DNA from: Chitinophagaceae bacterium
GTDB lineage: Bacteria; Bacteroidota; Bacteroidia; Chitinophagales; Chitinophagaceae
Assembly (NCBI GenBank): GCA_018061385.1
Contig: JAGOUF010000116.1
Span: forward strand, 1 to 7,093
DNA: 7,093 nt
Direction of reading: 5' to 3'
Positions 1 through 6,119 of the stretch are shown piece after piece. Position numbers and translations under genes: made by a program. How positions within the stretch are numbered: position 1 is the stretch's first letter; the number at the start of each line of letters is the position of its first letter. The notes beneath the pieces were generated by a model. That model saw only the letters and a program-made list of their open reading frames with translations. It did not search any database and was not told where the DNA came from.

Positions 1-913
1 TAATCATAATTTCCTTTTCGGCAGTTCCTGTAAAATAATTATCAATTTGGTTATCCAAAATATTTGCTCCTCCCGTAAAAGATTGTGAAACAGTTAAATC
101 TACCGGAGAGTTAGATACAGAAACTGTACCAGGGGCTGTTCCATCTGGAATTGCATTAAAATTTAATGCCGAACCGCCACCGCAAGTTGTTACTTCTAAA
201 TAATCTGGTATTCCATCATTATCGTTATCAATGTCTAAACTATTTCTAATTCCATCCCCATCAGTATCTAATTCGTAGGCAACAGTTATTCTAATATGGT
301 CAACATAAGCAGTTCTTGTTCCACCACCTCTGGTTATTCTTGCTCTAAATCTAACACCAAAAGTTGATGAATTTACAATAGAACCTGTAAGTGTGGCACC
401 CCAAGTATCTGTTAAAGAACCATACCCATAATATGCATCACTAGTTGCCCATTTTGTTGTTGCATCTGCCTTGTTGGTAGCACTTAAATCTACCCCTGCA
501 TTTCTAAGGTATAAGGCATTGTCTTGTACGTAGTTAGTAGCACTATTATCGCTTGCAGCTTTTTCAATTTCTACATAAACACCGGTTACTATTGCTGTTG
601 CTGGAATATTAAAACCAAAATTGGTAGCAAATAAATCGGCTGTTGTTCTTGTTGATGTTGTTGCATGAGAAGCATCGGAATTATTAGATGTATAAATATT
701 GGTTGGGTTACTCCAAGTATTTCCTGAACCTGTTGTACCAGTACCTGCTGAGTTTGCACCTACCGTTGTAATATATTGAGCTTTTGAAAAAAGTGGAAGA
801 CAGATGGATAAAAAAATAAGTATCAATATTAGAAAAAACTCTCCAATAAGATAATCATTGAATATCAATGATTTAAAGTTCTTCGACTGTAGCAAAGTTG
901 CTAATCTTTTCAT
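1..913 (-). CDS. Secreted TSP3-repeat surface protein, N-terminal part (cut by left window edge)
   Basis: The frame is open from ATG at 911-913 to the left edge: 304 codons, no stop, so the 3' end lies outside. It is a predicted exported surface protein. Residues 1-25 form an unusually long n-region, 26-42 are strongly hydrophobic (FFLILILIFLSICLPLF), and FSKA-Q at 42-46 is a plausible signal peptidase I site. Residues about 46-213 are rich in S, T, N and G and look like an all-beta domain (GFNIPATAIVTGVYVEIE, STFGVRFRARI). This resembles a module I have seen in other surface proteins but cannot name. Residues 216-240 (DTDGDGIRN, DIDNDNDGIPD) are TSP3 calcium-binding loops. A new domain begins after C244. 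The start is secure because no other Met precedes the hydrophobic segment. The gene lies 259 bp downstream of the 1491-residue adhesin in the same orientation. A T9SS sorting domain is likely at the missing C-terminus, but that is inference. Confidence 0.88.
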   Translation of the reverse strand, partial: MKRLATLLQSKNFKSLIFNDYLIGEFFLILILIFLSICLPLFSKAQYITTVGANSAGTGTTGSGNTWSNPTNIYTSNNSDASHATTSTRTTADLFATNFGFNIPATAIVTGVYVEIEKAASDNSATNYVQDNALYLRNAGVDLSATNKADATTKWATSDAYYGYGSLTDTWGATLTGSIVNSSTFGVRFRARITRGGGTRTAYVDHIRITVAYELDTDGDGIRNSLDIDNDNDGIPDYLEVTTCGGGSALNFNAIPDGTAPGTVSVSNSPVDLTVSQSFTGGANILDNQIDNYFTGTAEKEIMI

Positions 914-1030
914 AGTTGGGGTGGTCTTTTAAGACACAGAATATTGGATACAAGCCACGATGGAATGGCACTCAATTAATTAAAACGAATTTTTTGCAGA
1001 AATATTGAGTATAGTACATGAGAAAATGAA

Positions 1031-1049
1031 CAATTGAGTTATTCAATTG
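1031..1049. repeat. Perfect inverted repeat upstream of the left surface gene
   Basis: CAATTGA and TCAATTG form 7-bp perfect arms around a 5-base spacer, 118 bp upstream of the start codon at 913. It could be an operator or a weak hairpin in the 5' leader. In such AT-rich DNA a chance origin is quite possible. I found no convincing Bacteroidota-type promoter (TTG about 20 bases before TAnnTTTG) in the 259-bp gap at 914-1172, which otherwise holds nothing recognisable apart from the hairpin near 1141-1178. Confidence 0.25.
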
Positions 1050-1140
1050 CAGTAAAACAGTATAGTTTAAAATAAATTAAACAAAATAAAATTTATAACA
1101 TTCTGATTATAAATAATTTATAAAAAAAACATGACAAAAT

Positions 1141-1178
1141 AAATAATTGTATAATTGAAAAAATAATCTCAATTATTT
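1141..1178 (-). terminator. Possible weak terminator at the end of the adhesin gene
   Basis: Two overlapping AT-only-type hairpins can form around the stop codon: AAATAATTG (1141-1149) pairs with CAATTATTT (1170-1178), and ATAATTGA (1151-1158) pairs with TCAATTAT (1169-1176). A run of eight A at 1122-1129 (U on the transcript) follows about 20 bases downstream, too far for a classical intrinsic terminator. The stems have almost no GC. Transcription may therefore read through into the gene starting at 913. Confidence 0.25.
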
Positions 1179-4100
1179 AAGTAATTTAATTGTTTGAACG
1201 CCACTTATTGACTGAATTTTCAACAAATAGAATCCTCTACTTAAATTTTTGAATGAATTGATTGTAATTGAATTGCTACCAATATTTATTTCATTTGTTT
1301 GCTGAACAATTATTTTACCACTCATATCCAGTAAACTGAAGAATAATTTTTCCTTTTGTTTCGTATTTACGGTTAACCCAATTGAATTTGTGAATGGATT
1401 GTTGTGTACAATTATTTCGTTTTTTATGGTTGATTTTATACTTACAATATTGGTATAAAATATTTTGCCATTTTTATCTAGTTGTTTAATTCTATAATAA
1501 AAAGAATTGCTACTTATATTGTTTAAGATATGCCTATAAATGTATGTTGAACTACTAAAATTACTTGCTAAAACAGTAGCAATTTTTTGAAACTCTGTTC
1601 CATTTGTACTAAATTCTACCTCATAATAATTGGTTGATAATTCGTTTTCAACTCTCCAATTTAATAAGGCTATTGGCTCTTGATAATTTACGCTAAAAGC
1701 AACAATGTTTAATGGCAATATGCTTAAGTTTCTCCAATCTCTGTCTCCAGCAGCATCTGATTTTTGCAACCCTATTAATGAACCAGTTGGGGTTGGACCA
1801 TCAAAACCTCCACCTGCTCCCATATTACCCATAGTTACATTTTTATAATAATTACCAGCAGTTAATGAAGTAATGTTGTTGTTATCAAATACATTCATTA
1901 AACCATCTGCATCGGTATCGCCAGAAGCTTCTATTGTTGCTTGTGCAATGGTTCTAAAAGGTGCGTTTCTATCGCCTTCATTTCTATCTGCTACTCCATC
2001 ATTATCGGTATCAGTATCTCTATAATCTGGAGTACCATCGCCATCTTTATCAAATGGAGTTAAACCATTTCCACCAAATATGCCTATTTGTGCATTTTGT
2101 TCGTAAATATCATTTATGCCATCTGCATCGGTATCAACGTCACTCGGAACAACATAGCTATTGGTACTTTGTGCTTCTACATTATCTGTAATGCCATCAT
2201 TATCACTATCTATATCTAAGTAATCAAAAATAGCATCGGCATCAGAGTTTCTTAAGCTTAATGACGCAAGTCCAATTACGGTATTTGACCAACCATTTGT
2301 TCTTGTTCCACTAACAAGTCCTGCACTTGCAGCAACAGTTCCATTTGAACCTGTTCTACCAACCAACCCTGCTTCAATAACATCTAAAAGCCCATCGCCA
2401 TCGCTATCTAAATCGTAAGGATTGGGCAACCCAACTTTATCGGCATTTTTGTTTGGCCAACTATTTGCCAAGCCATCATTATTTGTATCAGCACCCGATT
2501 TTAGCAATGCATTATTTCCATCTAAAGCATCTTGATACCCATTTTGATTAATATCACCAAATGAATCTACCCTTCCGTCATGGTTGCTATCGGTTCCTCC
2601 AACTTCAATAATATCTGGTATTCCGTCATTGTCGCTATCTAAATCTAAATAGTTTGCTACCCCATCTCCATCTAAATCTAACACAGTTAAACCTGCATTG
2701 GTTAAGCAATTTGCCAAACCTGTTGTAGCATTAAAAGTGCAATCTATTTTACCATCTCCATTTTCATCAACTCCTCCATTTTCAATAACATCTGGTATTC
2801 CGTCATTATCACTATCTAAATCTAAATAATCAGGAATAGCATCTCCGTCGGTATCCATTAGCTTACAAAAAGTAACGGCACTAATATAAATTTCTGCATT
2901 TTTTTTGTTTGGATTTACATCGTAATAACGAATTACTACCGAATCAATTGGTTCATTTATATTTATAATTACTCTACCATTGTTAGATGAATTTGCTAAA
3001 TTGTTATTGGTTTGTGTAGTTACAAAACCATTTGTAGCAAAGTTGCTTATTTGCGATCCAGCAGTAAATTCGGAATTTAGTAAACTATATATAGTACCAC
3101 CTTTGTAGACATATACATAGATAGAATCTTTCCATTTATTTACTCCATTATTTCTAGCATCAATATCATTAATTTCAAAACTTAAATTAGTAATTTTTTG
3201 GCTGAAACTTAAAGTTAAATCTGCATATTCAATACCATTATTAGGATTGCAAATAAATCGAATATCATTTGATGCGTTGCCTGAATGCAAATTGGATTGA
3301 GTGATAGACGCAGTTAACGAAAATGGATTGCGTAAGTACGGTGTTAAAGTAACTCCATTTACTGTTTGTGCAGTAGGAGTACCACTTGTACCCCATGTAA
3401 ATTGACTAGTTGATGAGCAGCCATACTCATTCACATCTAAAATGCCATCATTGTCATCGTCAACATCATCTCTATCATTTACACCATCTCCATCAGCATC
3501 ATTATCTACACACTCCTTTAAACCCAAAGCTGTTAAACCCCATTCATCTCCACTCGACAAAAAAGCAGCATCAGTAATCTTCAATTTAACACTTGTGCTA
3601 TTTGCTGTAAAATTGTAAGCAATTCTTTTCCACCCACCTAGTGCTGCACTATTTTGTGTTGCTGCTTCTGTTAATACATAAGGCCCGTATCCAACAGTTC
3701 CGTCAGGTAGTCCATTGGTTCCATCAATTCTAATTCTAATGATTGGGTCTTGAGCATTATTGGCTGTTTCTCGTAAATTAGAAACATAAAAGTAAAAAGT
3801 ATAAGACTTGCCAATTGTTAAGCCCGATATATTTTGTTGATACACTAAAAATTCTTCCCCATTCAATGTGTTTCCTGCGATATACATAAAGTTGGATTGG
3901 GCTGCAACATTATAAGTAGCATCGCCAGGAAAAACAACTTGATTGGTATTGAGACAATTACCACTACCAATATATGGACTATTGCTAAGTGTTACAATTG
4001 CAAATGCATTGCCTTGAGACATATTGGTTTTAGCACATGCTGTTGCTGACGTACCTCTATAATCGGTTTGAGCAATAAATGAACCTCCAGAAAAATTATA

Positions 4101-5648
4101 TGTAGTACCCGTACCACTTGAATAAGTGTTACCTGTTGAATTAGAAATTGTACTTGTAAAACCACCATTTAACAATAACCCTGTTTCAATTGCTGAAGCA
4201 ATATTTTCACATTCGCTGTTTACTCCTTGGCTTAAAACTGAAGCATTACAAGTAGCTGGTCTATCATTAATATCTTTAGGGGAAATTACATTTTTTGTAG
4301 TATTTGATGTTGCTCCATAACCATCATCAAACATACCATTACTAGGGCTAGAAAGTGTTGGTGTTGCATCATAAAAATTTGCTGCAGGAGACGAATTATT
4401 TCCAAATTGGTTATAGTTAATGGTAGTTCCAGAAAAATAATAATTTCCTGAACCTGTTACCGTGCCTCCATTATGAGTAAAGTTGATTCCTTGAACCCAA
4501 GCATCTACCCCATTGTAAAAGTTTTGCTCAAATATTACAGAAGAACTTGAAGGATCTGAATCTAATGGAATTAAAATATACCCATAATTCTGTGTACTTG
4601 GCGATTGATTGGTAAAGCCATTAACAGCTACAATGGTACAATTATTTATAGGTGTACTTGAACCACCAAATGTTACTCTACCATTTACGTATATATACCC
4701 ACTATTGGTAAATACGCCATTTGTATTTAAGTAAGTATTCCCATTATTCATTTGAATATTGCCATTATTTACCATAGTGCTGCCATTATCTAACTGATAA
4801 TTGTTGATAAAATTGGCAGTTCCACTATTGGTAAATGAACATGCATTGGCTAAAGTAAAAGTTGATTGAAATGCAATTGTACCAGTACTGTTATTTAACA
4901 TTGTTGAACCACTTAATGTAAAACTGTTCAACGAAATGTATGCACTGTTTGTAATAACTGAACTACTACTTATTGTATTTGAACTACCTGTAAATAAAAA
5001 TTGACCAGCAGTATTTGTAATCGTAGTACCTGTATAAGCTTGCTGTGCAGAAGCTGTAAAAATACCACTATTGTTTATAGTAGATCCTGCTAACAAAGTA
5101 CTATAACCAGCCATTAAAAAAGTACCTGTATTGTTTATGGTTGTAGCTGCATTGTTGCCACTTTGAAACCCATTGTTAAAATTGATAGTGCCAGAATTTG
5201 TAATACTGAATGCACTATTCATATTCATGCCCTGATTGAAATTCATAGTACCAGTATTTGCAATTGTAAATGCTGCATTTACTGTCATATAAGTTGAAAT
5301 TGTTACAGTTCCATTATTGGTAATTGTTCCACCAATATTATACAAACCACCTGGGTTAAATTGACTACCACTTTCTATATAAATTTGTGCCCCTGCAGGT
5401 ATATTATCAATATTGCCATTGAAACGACCATTACCTGTTATACAAATTTTTGATGTTGAAGAAATACTACTAACTGTTCCAGAAAAAATTGCTCCATTGC
5501 TAATACACATATTTTGACCAGCACTTAAAGAATAGTTACTACTATTGTTAGAAGTAATATTAACAGTACAACTTGCACATGGAGATTGTGCCATTGTTTG
5601 CAAATGATAAAAAAATATTATTACTATACCTAATAAAAACTGTTTCAT
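1173..5648 (-). CDS. Large T9SS-secreted modular adhesin-like protein with beta-solenoid and TSP3 repeats (1491 aa)
   Basis: This is a complete gene, ATG at 5646-5648, TAA at 1173-1175. Residues 1-20 are a Sec signal peptide (MKQFLLGIVIIFFYHLQTMA, cut before Q21). Residues about 48-336 form a solenoid: an N-x-G-type turn recurs with glycines at 52, 74, 94, 113, 133, 153, 175, 195, 215, 256, 276, 296 and 317 (Ala at 236). Residues 337-466 are a linker or domain I cannot assign. Residues about 490-713 look like a beta-sandwich of carbohydrate-binding type (starts LLLNGGF; contains SYTFYFYVSNL and IIRIRIDGTNG). Residues 715-741 are TSP3 loops, 745-930 a second beta-sandwich, and 932-1258 a long TSP3 array (DLDSDNDGIPD-type) that should bind Ca2+. 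Residues 1311-1403 resemble the fibronectin-III-like module (LNWRVENE, FYYRIKQLDKNG) that often precedes a T9SS tail. Residues 1411-1491 are a type A T9SS sorting domain, ending GFYLLKI..., QTIKLLK. Export by Sec then T9SS and an adhesive role are inferred from architecture; the ligand is unknown. Confidence 0.93.
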   Translation of the reverse strand: MKQFLLGIVIIFFYHLQTMAQSPCASCTVNITSNNSSNYSLSAGQNMCISNGAIFSGTVSSISSTSKICITGNGRFNGNIDNIPAGAQIYIESGSQFNPGGLYNIGGTITNNGTVTISTYMTVNAAFTIANTGTMNFNQGMNMNSAFSITNSGTINFNNGFQSGNNAATTINNTGTFLMAGYSTLLAGSTINNSGIFTASAQQAYTGTTITNTAGQFLFTGSSNTISSSSVITNSAYISLNSFTLSGSTMLNNSTGTIAFQSTFTLANACSFTNSGTANFINNYQLDNGSTMVNNGNIQMNNGNTYLNTNGVFTNSGYIYVNGRVTFGGSSTPINNCTIVAVNGFTNQSPSTQNYGYILIPLDSDPSSSSVIFEQNFYNGVDAWVQGINFTHNGGTVTGSGNYYFSGTTINYNQFGNNSSPAANFYDATPTLSSPSNGMFDDGYGATSNTTKNVISPKDINDRPATCNASVLSQGVNSECENIASAIETGLLLNGGFTSTISNSTGNTYSSGTGTTYNFSGGSFIAQTDYRGTSATACAKTNMSQGNAFAIVTLSNSPYIGSGNCLNTNQVVFPGDATYNVAAQSNFMYIAGNTLNGEEFLVYQQNISGLTIGKSYTFYFYVSNLRETANNAQDPIIRIRIDGTNGLPDGTVGYGPYVLTEAATQNSAALGGWKRIAYNFTANSTSVKLKITDAAFLSSGDEWGLTALGLKECVDNDADGDGVNDRDDVDDDNDGILDVNEYGCSSTSQFTWGTSGTPTAQTVNGVTLTPYLRNPFSLTASITQSNLHSGNASNDIRFICNPNNGIEYADLTLSFSQKITNLSFEINDIDARNNGVNKWKDSIYVYVYKGGTIYSLLNSEFTAGSQISNFATNGFVTTQTNNNLANSSNNGRVIININEPIDSVVIRYYDVNPNKKNAEIYISAVTFCKLMDTDGDAIPDYLDLDSDNDGIPDVIENGGVDENGDGKIDCTFNATTGLANCLTNAGLTVLDLDGDGVANYLDLDSDNDGIPDIIEVGGTDSNHDGRVDSFGDINQNGYQDALDGNNALLKSGADTNNDGLANSWPNKNADKVGLPNPYDLDSDGDGLLDVIEAGLVGRTGSNGTVAASAGLVSGTRTNGWSNTVIGLASLSLRNSDADAIFDYLDIDSDNDGITDNVEAQSTNSYVVPSDVDTDADGINDIYEQNAQIGIFGGNGLTPFDKDGDGTPDYRDTDTDNDGVADRNEGDRNAPFRTIAQATIEASGDTDADGLMNVFDNNNITSLTAGNYYKNVTMGNMGAGGGFDGPTPTGSLIGLQKSDAAGDRDWRNLSILPLNIVAFSVNYQEPIALLNWRVENELSTNYYEVEFSTNGTEFQKIATVLASNFSSSTYIYRHILNNISSNSFYYRIKQLDKNGKIFYTNIVSIKSTIKNEIIVHNNPFTNSIGLTVNTKQKEKLFFSLLDMSGKIIVQQTNEINIGSNSITINSFKNLSRGFYLLKIQSISGVQTIKLLK
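1875..2855 (-). repeat. TSP3-type calcium-binding repeat array within the adhesin gene
   Basis: These bases encode residues 932-1258. At least seven aspartate-rich units are visible, e.g. DTDGDAIPD, DLDSDNDGIPD (twice), DLDSDGDGLLD, DIDSDNDGITD, DVDTDADGIND, DTDTDNDGVAD and DTDADGLMN. The D-x-D-x-D-G spacing is the calcium-coordinating pattern of thrombospondin type 3 and OmpA/cadherin-linked repeats. Two units are nearly identical in DNA: 2604-2651 and 2781-2828 match at 45 of 48 bases. Such arrays usually act as rigid Ca2+-dependent stalks between functional domains and the anchor. Confidence 0.85.
4641..5507 (-). repeat. Degenerate beta-solenoid repeats, about 60-bp period, within the adhesin gene
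   Basis: These bases encode residues 48-336. About fourteen coils of 19-22 residues follow each other, each with a turn such as NNGT, NTGT, NSGT, NNSG or FTNSG followed by a short beta strand (MNFNQG, INFNNG, ANFINN). Stacked Asn/Ser/Thr and Gly at fixed spacing is typical of right-handed parallel beta-helices in surface proteins. The DNA has diverged between coils, though plus-strand words such as ccattattggtaa recur. Cysteines at 24, 27, 48 and 69 could staple the N-terminal cap. Confidence 0.75.
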
Positions 5649-5690
5649 TATACGAGTCTCAATAATTAAAAAATTTAATTACGTAAATAC

Positions 5691-5709
5691 AATACAAATG
5701 GATTGTATT
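5691..5709. repeat. Inverted repeat upstream of the adhesin gene
   Basis: AATACAA and TTGTATT are perfect 7-bp arms around the spacer ATGGA, centred about 50 bp upstream of the adhesin start codon at 5648. The geometry (7-5-7) is the same as that of the repeat at 1031-1049 before the other surface gene, but the arm sequences differ. It may be a regulator site or chance. No convincing promoter consensus is visible in the 113-bp gap 5649-5761. Confidence 0.25.
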
Positions 5710-5761
5710 AAACATTAGTTTTTAAGGTGTTAGGGGGTGTTTGTGTATTTTGGAATAAATA

Positions 5762-5893
5762 TTAGCTAAGTATAGGCAATACCACTGATAAAAAGATGAT
5801 AAAACATGCCAATATAAACTCGCCAATTAAATTATTACCAAAAAAGTTTGCAACTATTTTCTTTGGAATAAATTCCGATAATAGATTTTTCAT
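5762..5893 (-). CDS. Small hydrophobic signal-peptide-like protein (43 aa), homologous to the N-terminus of the left surface protein
   Basis: ATG at 5891-5893 and TAA at 5762-5764 frame a 43-residue peptide. Residues 1-21 are polar with several Lys (MKNLLSEFIPKK...), and 22-42 form one hydrophobic segment starting LIGEF and ending FLSVVLPIL. It aligns without gaps to residues 1-43 of the protein starting at 913, with 18 identities: LIGEF falls at 22-26 in both, FLS at 34-36, LP at 39-40 and S at 43. Of 13 identical residues from 22 to 43, 8 use a different codon, so the peptide rather than the DNA appears conserved. The stop replaces K44, just before the SKA-Q cleavage site of the longer protein. 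It lies 113 bp upstream of the adhesin gene, same strand, and may share its transcript. It could be a small inner-membrane protein or leader peptide, or the surviving 5' scrap of a lost paralogue. Function unknown. Confidence 0.55.
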   Translation of the reverse strand: MKNLLSEFIPKKIVANFFGNNLIGEFILACFIIFLSVVLPILS

Positions 5894-5943
5894 GCTGGAT
5901 AGGATTTTAGGTATCTATTTAGGAATTGTATTCCCAATATAGG

Positions 5944-5975
5944 AAAATGTATACATAAAACGAACGTTATTGCAA
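5944..5975 (-). promoter_or_regulatory. Candidate Bacteroidota-type promoter for the small ORF and possibly the adhesin
   Basis: On the minus strand TTG (5975-5973) is followed after 21 bases by TACATTTT (5951-5944), which matches the Bacteroidota -7 consensus TAnnTTTG at five of its six defined bases. Transcription would begin near 5937, about 45 bases before the ATG at 5893 and downstream of the rpsA terminator. AT-rich DNA yields such matches by chance, so this is only a candidate. Confidence 0.3.
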
Positions 5976-6061
5976 TTTATTATCTAACAAATTAAAAAAA
6001 CTATATTAACAACTTGCAAATCAGTTAAATACAATAAAAAATGTTTACCAACTTGTACAAT

Positions 6062-6099
6062 ATAAAAAGCCACTTTAATTAATTAAAGTGGCTTTTTAT
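6062..6099 (-). terminator. Strong intrinsic terminator of rpsA (perfect 38-bp palindrome)
   Basis: Bases 6062-6080 are the exact reverse complement of 6081-6099. The GC-containing core GCCACTTTAATT pairs with AATTAAAGTGGC, and on the minus-strand transcript it is followed by a U run (GGCTTTTTAT). It begins about 20 bases after the rpsA stop codon. Because the palindrome is perfect and flanked by A and T runs, it would also terminate transcription from the plus strand. Confidence 0.92.
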
Positions 6100-6119
6100 T
6101 ATTTTTAGAACGTTGCTAT

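Noticed and set aside
1961..2191. Plus-strand ORF of 76 codons
   Set aside because: It lies antisense to the TSP3 array; its His/Tyr/Leu-rich composition is the mirror of repeated Asp/Asn/Gly codons, and it has no recognisable domain.
4126..4320. Plus-strand ORF of 64 codons
   Set aside because: Entirely antisense to the adhesin gene, with no start signal or homology that I can see.
4641..5507. Regular spacing of short words suggesting a CRISPR array
   Set aside because: The period comes from protein repeats in one long open frame; the repeats are degenerate and no identical direct repeats with unique spacers exist.
5700..5764. Frameshifted continuation of the small ORF into a mature surface protein
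   Set aside because: All three frames after the TAA at 5762 give short peptides ending quickly, none resembling the protein that follows the signal peptide in the gene at 913.
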